NCBI GenBank assembly: GCA_945861155.1
Contig: CAMATN010000023.1
Span: forward strand, 1-49,682
DNA length: 49,682 nucleotides
Direction: 5' to 3'
Origin: Rhizobium sp. Q54
Lineage (GTDB): Bacteria > Pseudomonadota > Alphaproteobacteria > ATCC43930 > CGMCC-115725
The notes beneath the pieces were generated by a model. That model saw only the letters and a list, made by a program, of their open reading frames with translations, was not told the origin of the DNA and did no database searches. Of the stretch, positions 1-8,126 are shown one piece after another. The position numbers and the translations under genes were made by a program. Within the stretch, counting starts at the first letter, position 1; each line of letters starts with the position of its first letter.

Positions 1-397
1 CGCCGATGCCGCCGCCCTTCTGCCCGGCCGTCTTCCAGTTGGCGAAATCGCCGTTCGCGGCGACCTCGTAGGCGCCGAGCACGGTCACGTCGATGCGGCC
101 GCTGCGAATGAGGCCGAACGAATCGGCGTGGTTCACGATCGCCGCGCCCGGCCGCAGCGTGACATGCTGGCCGCCGGCGTTGACGAGGTGCAGATCCTCC
201 TTGCCGGCCCCGGTCAAGGGGCCATAGCCGATGACCCCGTTCTCGGCGTGGAAGATGATCTCGTTGTCGCCGAAATCGAAATTCGAGCACAGCGTCGGGA
301 TGCCGATGCCGAGATTGACGATCCACCCGTCCTCGAACTCCATCGCCAGCCGGTCGCACATCTGCTGGCGTGTCAGACCCTTGGCGTCGTCGCTCAT
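1..397 (-). CDS. CoA-transferase subunit B (3-oxoacid/3-oxoadipate type), 3' end outside window
   Basis: Beta subunit of a family I CoA-transferase, which moves CoA between a 3-oxoacid and a donor such as succinyl-CoA in the cytoplasm. The 132 visible residues carry the family signature: VNLGIGIPTL near residues 28-36 and the AENGVIGYGP segment, whose Glu52 corresponds to the catalytic glutamate that forms the enzyme-CoA thioester. The start at 397 is preceded by a GGGAG ribosome binding site. The C-terminal third lies beyond base 1. Its alpha partner is the gene at 811-1596, but a small unrelated membrane-protein gene sits between them, which is unusual because the two subunits are normally adjacent. 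The exact substrate cannot be told from sequence. Confidence 0.9.
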   Translation of the reverse strand, partial: MSDDAKGLTRQQMCDRLAMEFEDGWIVNLGIGIPTLCSNFDFGDNEIIFHAENGVIGYGPLTGAGKEDLHLVNAGGQHVTLRPGAAIVNHADSFGLIRSGRIDVTVLGAYEVAANGDFANWKTAGQKGGGIG

Positions 398-501
398 CGC
401 GCGCTCCCTATTCCAGGCGGGGTGATGTCCGCGCCCGCTATTTCACCCGATCATCCCCGGGCTTCTCGAATTTTCGACAAGCCGATGAGGCGATAACGCC
501 G

Positions 502-768
502 TCAGTCGCCGGTGCCCGGTGTCGGGTCGGGCTGCGGACCTATTTGCGTACCGGCGACAAGCGGATGAAAAGTTTCCTCAGTCAGCGCCCACACCATCGT
601 GCCCGCCCAGCCGATCCCAGTCCAGCCAAGCAAAAAATTGACGATTCCGATCGCTAGCCGGTGCTCGTGACGGCGGTAGAAAGCGACGTACGTAGGGACG
701 AACATGACAGCAGAGTAGACAACGATCACTAGCAACGCGCACAACGCTTCCAATACCTTTCCAGTCAT
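502..768 (-). CDS. Superinfection-immunity-like small membrane protein
   Basis: An 88-residue protein with two predicted membrane helices (about residues 6-30 and 36-62) and the signature RRHEHRLAIGIVNFLLGWTG, followed by GWAGTMVWAL. This matches the Imm_superinfect family (phage T4 Imm and many chromosomal homologues), members of which block phage DNA entry at the inner membrane or have unknown bacterial roles. A GGGGAG ribosome binding site lies 6 bases before the start. The upstream stretch 769-810 and the gene are richer in A/T than the neighbours, including two TTATA-type words, so the gene may have its own promoter and may be a late arrival between the two CoA-transferase genes. The family call is firm; any antiphage role is inference. 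Confidence 0.8.
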   Translation of the reverse strand: MTGKVLEALCALLVIVVYSAVMFVPTYVAFYRRHEHRLAIGIVNFLLGWTGIGWAGTMVWALTEETFHPLVAGTQIGPQPDPTPGTGD

Positions 769-810
769 TTCGAACTCCCCGTCTATAACATTGCCACTGT
801 TTTATAACCC

Positions 811-1596
<786 letters not shown>

Positions 1597-1619
1597 CGTT
1601 CCTCCGATTTTCCCACCCT

Positions 1620-1685
1620 GCTGTCATACCGGCGAAGGCCGGTATCCATTTCCGTCATGGGTCCCGGCCTTCGCCGGGACGACAA
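1620..1685. repeat. Twin-hairpin REP-like element
   Basis: Two perfect 20-base hairpins lie 15 bases apart: 1626-1645 (ATACCGGC, loop GAAG, GCCGGTAT) and 1661-1680 (GTCCCGGC, loop CTTC, GCCGGGAC). The two are related to each other, as in paired REP elements of proteobacteria. The element sits between the cupin gene and the CoA-transferase A gene, both leftward, so it would be transcribed and could stabilise or terminate the upstream transcript. Confidence 0.8.
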
Positions 1686-1691
1686 CATTAA

Positions 1692-2093
1692 TTACCGCAA
1701 TGGCTGTCCTTCAGCGGCGCCGGTCAGGAAGATGTTGGGCTTGAGAAAGACCGACAGCACCAGCGCGCCATGCGGCGACTTGGCGATGTGGCGGTTGCCT
1801 TTCGGGCGCCAGACGTAATTGCCGGCGGTGACCTCGCCCTCGTCGTCAACCAAGCTGCCTTCGAGAACAAAAGTCTGCTCGACCTCGACATGCTCGTGCA
1901 AGGCGAGTTCGGCCCCGGCCTGCCAGCGGAAGAGCGCTGTCAGGAGCCCGGTCTCCTTGTCTTCAAGCAGCACCTTCATCTCGATGCCGGCACAGGGAGT
2001 CGGCTTCCACGGCAGGCTGCCGACATCGACATAGCGCGACGCCAACGGCCCGAGCATGTCTTCGTTGTTGAGGAACGGTGTCGTCGCGGTCAT
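1692..2093 (-). CDS. Cupin-domain protein (ChrR/acetylacetone-dioxygenase-like)
   Basis: A 133-residue single-domain cupin. The metal-binding motif is visible as LALHEHVEVEQTFVLEGSL (His, His and Glu of cupin motif 1) and GNYVWRPKGNRHI (motif 2 with its His). The pattern resembles ChrR-type and acetylacetone-cleaving cupins, which hold Fe or Zn. GGGAGGA precedes the start. It lies upstream of and in the same direction as the CoA-transferase genes, which would suit a ring- or diketone-cleaving step feeding acyl-CoA metabolism, but the substrate is not readable from sequence. Confidence 0.75.
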   Translation of the reverse strand: MTATTPFLNNEDMLGPLASRYVDVGSLPWKPTPCAGIEMKVLLEDKETGLLTALFRWQAGAELALHEHVEVEQTFVLEGSLVDDEGEVTAGNYVWRPKGNRHIAKSPHGALVLSVFLKPNIFLTGAAEGQPLR

Positions 2094-2114
2094 TCCTATT
2101 TCCTCCCGATCGTT

Positions 2115-2280
2115 TAATTCACCACGGAGACACGGAGGTCACGGAGAAAGCGACTGTCATTGCGAGGAGCGCAGCGACGAAGCAATCTGGATCCATTGCG
2201 CTCTTCCGCGCGAGATTGCTTCGCTTCGCTCGCAATGACACTGTTTGCTTGAGACTTTCTCCGTGTCTCCGTGGTTACCT
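2115..2280. repeat. Nested palindromic repeat (one inverted repeat inside another)
   Basis: The outer arms are 2121-2150 (beginning ACCACGGAGACACGGAG) and 2254-2275, its reverse complement. The inner arms are 2155-2188 (beginning TGTCATTGCGAGGAGCGCAG) and 2213-2240, the reverse complement of a closely similar sequence. About 25 bases separate the inner arms. The left outer arm has an extra GTCACGGAG word that the right arm lacks. Both repeat types are known as dispersed intergenic elements in proteobacteria; here one appears to have inserted in the other. No coding capacity. Confidence 0.85.
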
Positions 2281-2286
2281 ACTCGC

Positions 2287-3336
2287 TCACATCAAAAAGA
2301 CGCCCTTGCCGGTGGTCTGGGTGTCGAACAATTTGTAGGCTTCGTCGGCCTGATCGAGCTGCCAGCGATCGGTGAACAAATGCTCGACGTCGATCTTGCG
2401 GTCGACGACGAATTGGGCGCATTCGGCTTGGCCAATCGCCGAGAAGGTCCACGACGCGACGATCGTCAGCTGTTTGCGCAGCATGTCGGGGCTGACGTCG
2501 ATCGTCACCTGGTTGCGCTCGCCGACAAAGCAGGTCGTGCCCCACACCTTCGTCGCGCGCACCGCGGCGATGCGGCCCTCGGGCTGGCTCGAGGTGTCGA
2601 GGGTGAACTCGGCGCCGTAGCCGTGCGTCAGATCCTTGATCGCGCCGACGGGGTCGTTCGAGCGCGGGTTGACCGTCTCGGCGGCGCCGAATTCCTTGGC
2701 GCGCTCCAGGCGCTCGGGGCTGATGTCGAGCGCGATGACCCGCGCCCCCATCGCGCTCGCCAGCTGGGTCGCCGACAGCCCGACCGGACCCTGGCCGAAG
2801 ATCGCGATCGTGTCGTTGCCGGACAGCCGGATGCGGCGCAGCGCGCCGTAGGCCGTGCCGGTGCCGCAGGAGACCGCCGCGCCGGTGACGAACGACAATT
2901 CGTCGGGCAGCGGCACCAAGGTGAAGGCCGGCACCTTCAGATACTTGGCATGGCCGCCATGCGCGTTGTTGCCGTAGACCAATACCGGCTCTTCCTGGCA
3001 CAGCTGCGACCAGCCCGAGCGGCAGTGGTTGCACGCCGTGCAGCCCTTGTAATGGTGCACCATGACGCGCTGGCCGATCCTGGCCTGCGCGGCGCTGACC
3101 CCCGGCCCGATCGCGGCGACGATGCCGCAGGGCTCGTGCCCGCCGATCACCGGCTCGGAGCTGACCGCGAGCCCGCCGCTCGACCCGCCGCTTTTGGGGC
3201 GCCGGTACTGGTGCAGGTCGCTGCCGCACATGCCGGACGCCTTCATCTCGACGACGACCTCGCCCTCGCCCGGAACGGGGTCGGGAAATTGCATCAGCTC
3301 GAGCTTGCGCTCGCCGGTAAACACAACCCCGCGCAT
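2287..3336 (-). CDS. Zinc-dependent alcohol dehydrogenase (MDR family)
   Basis: A 349-residue medium-chain dehydrogenase/reductase that probably oxidises an alcohol or polyol with NAD(P). Catalytic zinc ligands are visible as Cys37 in GMCGSDLH and His67-Glu68 in GGHEPCG. A structural-zinc lobe of four cysteines follows (CTACNHCRSGWSQLC), and the nucleotide fold shows GQGPVGLSATQLA. The start at 3336 was chosen because GAGGAGGAAA lies just upstream and the protein begins at MRGVVFTGERKLEL, the usual beginning of the fold; the longer reading frame runs through a repeat element. It resembles the threonine/sorbitol dehydrogenase branch, but substrate is uncertain. Confidence 0.9.
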   Translation of the reverse strand: MRGVVFTGERKLELMQFPDPVPGEGEVVVEMKASGMCGSDLHQYRRPKSGGSSGGLAVSSEPVIGGHEPCGIVAAIGPGVSAAQARIGQRVMVHHYKGCTACNHCRSGWSQLCQEEPVLVYGNNAHGGHAKYLKVPAFTLVPLPDELSFVTGAAVSCGTGTAYGALRRIRLSGNDTIAIFGQGPVGLSATQLASAMGARVIALDISPERLERAKEFGAAETVNPRSNDPVGAIKDLTHGYGAEFTLDTSSQPEGRIAAVRATKVWGTTCFVGERNQVTIDVSPDMLRKQLTIVASWTFSAIGQAECAQFVVDRKIDVEHLFTDRWQLDQADEAYKLFDTQTTGKGVFLM

Positions 3337-3349
3337 CGGCTTTCCTCCT

Positions 3350-3435
3350 CGGCTGACATCGCACTCGCGGCGCCCCCACCCTAACCCTCCCCCGCTTGCG
3401 GGGGAGGGAAGGGAGGGGGCGGCTGACATCGCACT
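3350..3435. repeat. G/C-rich hairpin element flanked by 16-base direct repeats
   Basis: The core hairpin 3385-3408 (CCCTCCCCCGC, loop TT, GCGGGGGAGGG) has C-rich and G-rich flanks. The same 16 bases CGGCTGACATCGCACT occur at 3350-3365 and at 3420-3435, directly bracketing the element. The same hairpin family recurs at 34207-34243 and twice at 43619-43715. The direct repeats look like a duplicated insertion site. Confidence 0.85.
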
Positions 3436-3508
3436 TCCGATGATGCTAGCATGGGAGGCCATGGGGCGATCCGTCAATTGCGGCAATAATCAGCGGCGGG
3501 GGATTAGA

Positions 3509-4459
3509 ATGAGGCGCCGTATCGGACTGGCCGTGCTTGTTGCCGCGGCGTGCGCGGCCGCGCTGTTGCCGATGCGCGCGAGCCATGCCTGGGGACCGGA
3601 CGGGCATCGCGTAATCGCGCTGGTGGCCGACCGCGTTCTGCAGCAAAGCGATCCCGGTGCGCGCGCCAAGGTGCAGGCGGTGCTGGCGACCGACAAGAGC
3701 AAATTGACCAAGACCGACATCGCCAGCCAAGCCACCTGGGCCGACGTACTGCGCGACAAGAGCCCCGAGGCGCGTTTCGGCACGACCGTGTGGCATGCGA
3801 CCCGCTTCAAGCCCGACAATCCCGACATCGCCGCCGCCTGCTTCGGCCGCAAGCCGCTGCCGCCCGGCTACCCGGCGAGCCGCGGCCCGCAGGACAACTG
3901 TAGCGTCGACAAGATCCAGCAATTTGTGGCGGAGCTGAAAAACCCTGAAACGACCTCCTTCCAGCGGCTCGCCGCGCTGCAATTCGTGCTGAACCTGGTC
4001 GGCGACCTGAACGACCCGCTCTACGCGATCGATCACGGCGACCAGGGCGGCGAGTGCGTCGCGCTGCAGATCGGCTCGAAACCGCCGGTGCGCCTCTCGA
4101 CCTATTGGGAAGAGATTCTGGTCCGCCAAATCGTCGGGTCCGATGCGGCGGGTGGCGCGGCCCGTCTGGCGGCGGCGACTCCCCCGGCGGAGGCGCGGAA
4201 TTGGGCCGAGGGCAACCCGGAAGCGTGGGCCCGCGAGACCTATCAGGTGGCCAAGACCGTGACCTACGGGTTTGCCTCGGAAAAGCCGGCTGGCAAACAC
4301 GATTTCCCGGCGCGCAAGGGGCAAGAGGCGGCGTGCGCCTCGGTCCCGCTCTATCGGGTCAGCCTCGATTACGAGACGAAGGCGCTCGCCGCGGTCAAGA
4401 CGCAACTCGCCAAGGCCGGCATTCGCCTCGCCGTGGTGCTGCGCGACGGCTTCAAATAG
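3509..4459 (+). CDS. S1/P1-type nuclease homologue with incomplete zinc ligand set
   Basis: A 316-residue exported protein of the S1/P1 zinc nuclease family, whose active members cleave single-stranded nucleic acid and 3'-nucleotides. The signal peptide ends at ASHA-27, so the mature chain begins WGPDGH, giving the N-terminal Trp28 and His33 ligands. Asp79 (TWAD) and His96 (VWH) are also present, as is Asp166. However the positions of three ligand histidines hold Asn162 (NLVGD), Tyr172 (DPLY) and Ser197 (RLSTYWEE), and the last aspartate is Glu201. By comparison with P1 nuclease the Zn2 site is lost and Zn1 weakened. The start has a GGGGGA site upstream. It is probably altered in activity or a binding protein. 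Twenty-one bases separate it from the next gene. Confidence 0.8.
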   Translation: MRRRIGLAVLVAAACAAALLPMRASHAWGPDGHRVIALVADRVLQQSDPGARAKVQAVLATDKSKLTKTDIASQATWADVLRDKSPEARFGTTVWHATRFKPDNPDIAAACFGRKPLPPGYPASRGPQDNCSVDKIQQFVAELKNPETTSFQRLAALQFVLNLVGDLNDPLYAIDHGDQGGECVALQIGSKPPVRLSTYWEEILVRQIVGSDAAGGAARLAAATPPAEARNWAEGNPEAWARETYQVAKTVTYGFASEKPAGKHDFPARKGQEAACASVPLYRVSLDYETKALAAVKTQLAKAGIRLAVVLRDGFK

Positions 4460-4480
4460 AAACGAGGGACCGCAACCTGG

Positions 4481-5071
4481 ATGCGCGTTCTCGTCCTCTA
4501 TGCACACCCGCTTGCCGACAGCTTTGCCGCCGCGCTGCACCAGGCTGTCGTCGCATCGCTGCGCCGGGGCGGGCACGAGGTGGATGATTGCGACCTTTAC
4601 GCGGAAGGCTTCGACCCGGTGCTGAATGCCGCCGAGCGGCGCGCCTACAACACGCCCAGCCCCGAGCTTGGCGGCGTCGCCGATCATGTCGCGCGGCTGC
4701 GCGCGGCGGACGCCTTGGTGCTGTGCTACCCGACTTGGTGGTACGGCATGCCGGCGATCCTCAAGGGCTATTTCGACCGGGTCTGGGCGCAGGGCGTCGC
4801 CTTCCACCTGCCCGAGGGCGGCGGCGCGATCCGCCCCGGCCTCACCAACATCAAAAAACTCTGGGTGGTGACGAGCTACGGCGCGCCGTGGTGGTTTATC
4901 AAGCTGGTGCTGCGCGATCCGGTCCGCGCGGTGCTCCTCGGCGGCCTCGCCCGGCTGTGCGGTCGCGGCACCCGGACCCGGTTCCTCGCGCTCTACAACA
5001 TCGACGCCGCCACCCGCGCGCGTTGCACCGCCTTCCTCGCCCGCGTGGAGCGCAGCTTTTCGCGCTTTTAG
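4481..5071 (+). CDS. NAD(P)H-quinone oxidoreductase, flavodoxin-2 family
   Basis: A 196-residue flavodoxin-fold protein of the KefF/MdaB/NQO type, which reduces quinones with NAD(P)H on FMN or FAD. The fold begins MRVLVLYAHPLADSFAAAL, the typical first beta strand and phosphate-binding segment, and continues with the strongly conserved CYPTWWYGMPAILKGYFDRVW at about residues 83-103, where the flavin isoalloxazine binds. It follows the nuclease gene after 21 bases and is likely co-transcribed with it. A GAGGGA stands upstream of the start. Confidence 0.85.
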   Translation: MRVLVLYAHPLADSFAAALHQAVVASLRRGGHEVDDCDLYAEGFDPVLNAAERRAYNTPSPELGGVADHVARLRAADALVLCYPTWWYGMPAILKGYFDRVWAQGVAFHLPEGGGAIRPGLTNIKKLWVVTSYGAPWWFIKLVLRDPVRAVLLGGLARLCGRGTRTRFLALYNIDAATRARCTAFLARVERSFSRF

Positions 5072-5087
5072 CGACCCCAACTCTTCC

Positions 5088-5109
5088 GCGGGCCGGCAAA
5101 CCCGCTTTT
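5088..5109 (+). terminator. Possible rho-independent terminator
   Basis: A GCGGG stem (5088-5092), an 8-base loop and CCCGC (5101-5105) are followed by TTTT, just past the end of the oxidoreductase gene and inside the 93-base gap between two convergent genes. The stem is only 5 pairs, so this is a weak call. Confidence 0.4.
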
Positions 5110-5164
5110 CAAGTCCGCCATGCCGGCCGCGCCAGATTATGGATGGAGGACTGCGACCTCCCGG

Positions 5165-6613
5165 CTACGTGAACAGGGCAAAGCCGATATCGATGTCCCT
5201 GATCTTTCGCTTCGAGCGGTGGAACACGCCGATTCCCTCTCGCCCGCCGCCGTCATTGGTGTTTCCCTCGATCGTTACCAGTGTGCCCCCGACGACATCG
5301 GCCACAAAGCCCGCATGGCCGGTCGTACCGCCGGTATCGATATAGAAGACCATCCCCGGCACAACCTTTGAGGGCTCCTGACGGGCTTCGGCCGCGGTTA
5401 CGGTCTCGACGCCGGGCATGCTTCTTGCGCGTTGCCACGATCGCTTCACGCCAGCGGTCTTCGGAGCCGGATTGGGAACGTTCAGGGTGGCGGCGGCCTT
5501 TCCGAAACACCAGAAGATGAATGCCATGCACCACGGCTCGCCACGCAGTCCGGATGCGACGGAATCGAGGTATTGATCAACCTGCGGACCACGATTTGAA
5601 CCCAACGGCCGCTCGCGCACTCCTACTTCGTCAGCGGCGACCTTGAGTACTTCCGCAGTCAGAGTCCCGTCCACCGGTTCCGCGTGCCGCGCCGGCCCAG
5701 CCGCAGTGCCGAACAGCGCTTCCCAGGTCTTCTGACCGACAATGCCGTCGATCTCCAACGGATTGCCGCTTTCGTCGACAGACCGGGCCTGGAACAGTCT
5801 CACCGCCGTCTCGGTCTGTTCGCCGAAATCGCCGTCGACGCCGCCCGGATCGATCCCAAGCTCGCGCAGCCGAGTCTGCACGTTCTCTACCGCCGGGCCG
5901 AGCGAATTCCGTTGCAGCGAGCGCCCCGGAAAGGGCGGCGGCGCGATGCTCGGGCGGCCCCCTGTGTTGTCGTCGGGGAACGGGGTGACCGCTACGTCGA
6001 TGCCGTCCGCTTCCGCGGGCGGCGCGTCCAAGTTCACCTTATTGGTCTCGATCATGCGCTTGAGCACCGCCATGCCTCCGCATTGCTTGCTCACGGCAAC
6101 ATCCGACCATACCCCGTCGCGAACATACCGTCCGGACGTATAGATCGTAGTAAAGCTCCACAAATAGGAGCTTTTTACATGCGGATGAAAGAGCCGGTAT
6201 CCGAACCCGTTATAACTCTCCAACACATAGGCGATGCCGGCCACGGACCAGTCCGACCACTGGTGCAGGTTTTTCAGCTTCAACGCATCGATCGCGCTTT
6301 CAAACCATTCAAAGCGCCTGTTGCCGGGAGGGCGCCCCGCCGGGACGTGCGTAGTCGGTCCCGACAGCGGGTCGCCATTGTGGAGGTGAGCATCGAAATT
6401 GAAGCTCGCCTCCAGACTGTGAATGATCCCGACGACAAAGGAGGGGACTCCGGTCGCTTGTTGGACTTTCGCGTATCTTTCATGGTTTGCCGGATTCAAT
6501 ATCCGACGTGCCACCGCATTCACCTCGAAATCATGCTCAGGCCGTATCTCGGCCAGCGAAAAGAGCCTGTTGTATTCGTTTTTGAGTTCCTCGGTGAATT
6601 CGATACGTGCCAT
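5165..6613 (-). CDS. Modular peptidoglycan hydrolase: lysozyme-family domain, PG-binding domain, CHAP amidase
   Basis: 482 residues without signal peptide. Residues 1-185 match the COG5526-type lysozyme family (VGIIHSLEASFNFDAHLHNG with a likely catalytic Glu68, then VPAGRPPGNRRFEWFESAIDAL). Residues 236-302 form a peptidoglycan-binding domain type 1 (NVQTRLRELG, DGDFGEQTETAVRLFQ, GIVGQKTWEALFG). Residues about 320-480 form a CHAP amidase/endopeptidase with Cys362 (EPWCMAF), His433 (GHAGFV) and Glu449/Asn451 (IEGNTND). Two catalytic domains around a wall-binding module recall phage endolysins, yet no holin, spanin or phage gene is nearby. GGGAGGAT precedes the start. Export, if any, must use a non-Sec route or lysis. 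It may act as a competition or remodelling enzyme. Confidence 0.85.
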   Translation of the reverse strand: MARIEFTEELKNEYNRLFSLAEIRPEHDFEVNAVARRILNPANHERYAKVQQATGVPSFVVGIIHSLEASFNFDAHLHNGDPLSGPTTHVPAGRPPGNRRFEWFESAIDALKLKNLHQWSDWSVAGIAYVLESYNGFGYRLFHPHVKSSYLWSFTTIYTSGRYVRDGVWSDVAVSKQCGGMAVLKRMIETNKVNLDAPPAEADGIDVAVTPFPDDNTGGRPSIAPPPFPGRSLQRNSLGPAVENVQTRLRELGIDPGGVDGDFGEQTETAVRLFQARSVDESGNPLEIDGIVGQKTWEALFGTAAGPARHAEPVDGTLTAEVLKVAADEVGVRERPLGSNRGPQVDQYLDSVASGLRGEPWCMAFIFWCFGKAAATLNVPNPAPKTAGVKRSWQRARSMPGVETVTAAEARQEPSKVVPGMVFYIDTGGTTGHAGFVADVVGGTLVTIEGNTNDGGGREGIGVFHRSKRKIRDIDIGFALFT

Positions 6614-6661
6614 TTCATCCTCCCTATCGTTTTTATGGCGCCACGACGGAGAGTTCCGCCC

Positions 6662-7132
6662 TTACCCGTGTTTATGGATCGGGTCGATCCAGAGCACCTC
6701 TTCGGGCTTTTCAACGGGCTCGATGTCGAGGTTGACGACGACCGCTTCGTTGTCGCTGCGCACCAGCACGCATTCCAGGGTCTCGTCGGTCGAGGCGTTG
6801 ATCTCCTGGTGCGGCACATAGGGCGGGATGAAGATGAAATCGCCGGGATTGGCCTCGGCGACATATTCGAGTTGCTCGCCCCAGCGCATCCGCGCCCGGC
6901 CCCGGATCACGTAAATCACGCTTTCGAGCGCGCCGTGGTGGTGCGCGCCGGTCTTGGCGTTGGCGTGGATGTGGACCGTGCCGGCCCAGATCTTCTGCGC
7001 CCCGACCCGGGCGAAATTAATCGCCGCGGCGCGATTCATGCCGGGGGTCTGCGGCGTGTTGGTGTCGAGCTGGTCGCCCGGGATGACCTTGACCCCGTTC
7101 GTCTTCCAATCGATTTTGTGCTCGTGGCTCAT
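6662..7132 (-). CDS. Cupin-domain protein
   Basis: 156 residues, one cupin barrel. Motif 1 is clear: TGAHHHGALESVIYVIRGRARM (two to three His and Glu), and motif 2 is PGDFIFIPPYVPHQEIN with its His. The family is widespread in catabolic operons and is annotated only as cupin or RmlC-like. A GGGGAGGGC site stands before the ATG. The stop-to-start distance to the lysozyme gene downstream is 48 bases. Function unknown; the metal is presumably Fe, Mn or Zn. Confidence 0.8.
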   Translation of the reverse strand: MSHEHKIDWKTNGVKVIPGDQLDTNTPQTPGMNRAAAINFARVGAQKIWAGTVHIHANAKTGAHHHGALESVIYVIRGRARMRWGEQLEYVAEANPGDFIFIPPYVPHQEINASTDETLECVLVRSDNEAVVVNLDIEPVEKPEEVLWIDPIHKHG

Positions 7133-7160
7133 ATCGCCCTCCCCGAAATGACCGTGCCGA

Positions 7161-7904
7161 TTACGAGATCGTCACGCCGCTATCGACCGGCAAGACCTGC
7201 CCGGTGACCATGCGCGACTCGTCGGATGCCAGATATAGCGCGCAATTGGCGATGTCGCCGGGCTCGATCAGGCCGAGCAGGTGCGAATCGGCGAGCTTCT
7301 GCAGATTGGCGTTGCCGGCGACCAGCGCCTTGACCCGGTCGGTCATCGTCGCCGAGGGAGCGATCGCGTTGACCCGCACCTGCGGCGCATAGGCGACCGC
7401 CAGCGAGCGGGTGATCGCGGCGATTCCACCCTTGGCCGCGGTATAGCAGTCGCGCCCGGCCACCCCCATCAGCGCGACGTTCGAGCTCATGTTGATGACC
7501 GAGCCGCCGCCCGACTTGATGATCGCCGGGATGCCGAAACGGCAGCCCAGAAACGTGCCGTAGAGATCGAGCTTGATCGCCCGCCAGAATTCGTCGAGCG
7601 GCGCTTCGACCGCGGTGTCGTCGGCTGCGGTCGAGCCGCCGGCGTTGTTGTGCAGCACATGCAGCGCGCCGAACTTGTCGATTGTGGCGCGGATCGCCCG
7701 TTCGAAACTGTCGGGATCGGTCACGTCGGTCGGGATCGCGATCGCGCCGTTGCCGGCGAGATGCGCGGTTTCCTCGCCGCTGGCGGAGTTGATCTCGGCG
7801 ATCGCCACCCGGGCGCCCTCGCGTGCAAAGAGGATCGCGGCGGCCCGCCCGATCCCGGTCCCCGCCCCGGTGATCAGCGCGATTTTGCCGGCGAGTCTCG
7901 GCAT
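7161..7904 (-). CDS. Short-chain dehydrogenase/reductase (SDR)
   Basis: A 247-residue classical SDR, an NAD(P)-dependent oxidoreductase of alcohols or 3-hydroxyacyl substrates. The cofactor motif TGAGTGIG lies at residues 12-19, NNAG at 86-89, and the catalytic set is Ser140 or Ser141, Tyr154 and Lys158 (YTAAK). The start at 7904 was chosen for the GGAAGGAT upstream and because the Rossmann fold begins directly after it. The ATG stands one base beyond the stop of a short upstream frame (7906-8049), so translation may be coupled. The next gene downstream is a cupin at 28 bases. Confidence 0.9.
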   Translation of the reverse strand: MPRLAGKIALITGAGTGIGRAAAILFAREGARVAIAEINSASGEETAHLAGNGAIAIPTDVTDPDSFERAIRATIDKFGALHVLHNNAGGSTAADDTAVEAPLDEFWRAIKLDLYGTFLGCRFGIPAIIKSGGGSVINMSSNVALMGVAGRDCYTAAKGGIAAITRSLAVAYAPQVRVNAIAPSATMTDRVKALVAGNANLQKLADSHLLGLIEPGDIANCALYLASDESRMVTGQVLPVDSGVTIS

Positions 7905-7905
7905 G

Positions 7906-8049
7906 TCAGATCCTTCCGAAGAGGGTCTTACCGTCGAGTAAACAGTCGCGCGCGACGCCGTTCTGCTGGCGCGGGTTGTCCCGGGCGCGCAGCGCATCGA
8001 GCCGGCGGGCGAAAACCTCGGCTTTTATGACCGGCGGCGCGTTGAACAC
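7906..8049 (-). CDS. Short frame of 47 codons, possible remnant of an SMP-30/gluconolactonase-like gene
   Basis: A GTG-started frame ends with TGA one base before the SDR start. The peptide begins VFNAPPVIKAEVFARRLDAL, which resembles the N-terminal leader of bacterial SMP-30/gluconolactonase proteins, and ends DCLLDGKTLFGRI, which could correspond to a segment slightly further on in that family. If so, nearly all of the enzyme has been deleted and the ends joined in frame. GAGGGAG lies upstream of the GTG. It may be no more than a translated leader for the SDR. Low certainty. Confidence 0.4.
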   Translation of the reverse strand: MFNAPPVIKAEVFARRLDALRARDNPRQQNGVARDCLLDGKTLFGRI

Positions 8050-8126
8050 AGGCGGGGCTCCCTCGATAATGCTATGATTGGGTGGGAGCTTAATCCTGCT
8101 TCATGTCAGCGAACAGGGAGACGAGT

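Noticed and set aside
2115-2280. An insertion sequence between the cupin and alcohol dehydrogenase genes
   Set aside because: Terminal inverted repeats exist, but there is no transposase frame; it is a nested palindromic repeat.
2245-5080. Long open frames opposite the alcohol dehydrogenase (379 codons) and the nuclease/oxidoreductase genes (544 codons)
   Set aside because: Arg/Ala/Gly-rich translations without motifs, typical antisense shadows in GC-rich DNA; the opposite strand has clear families.
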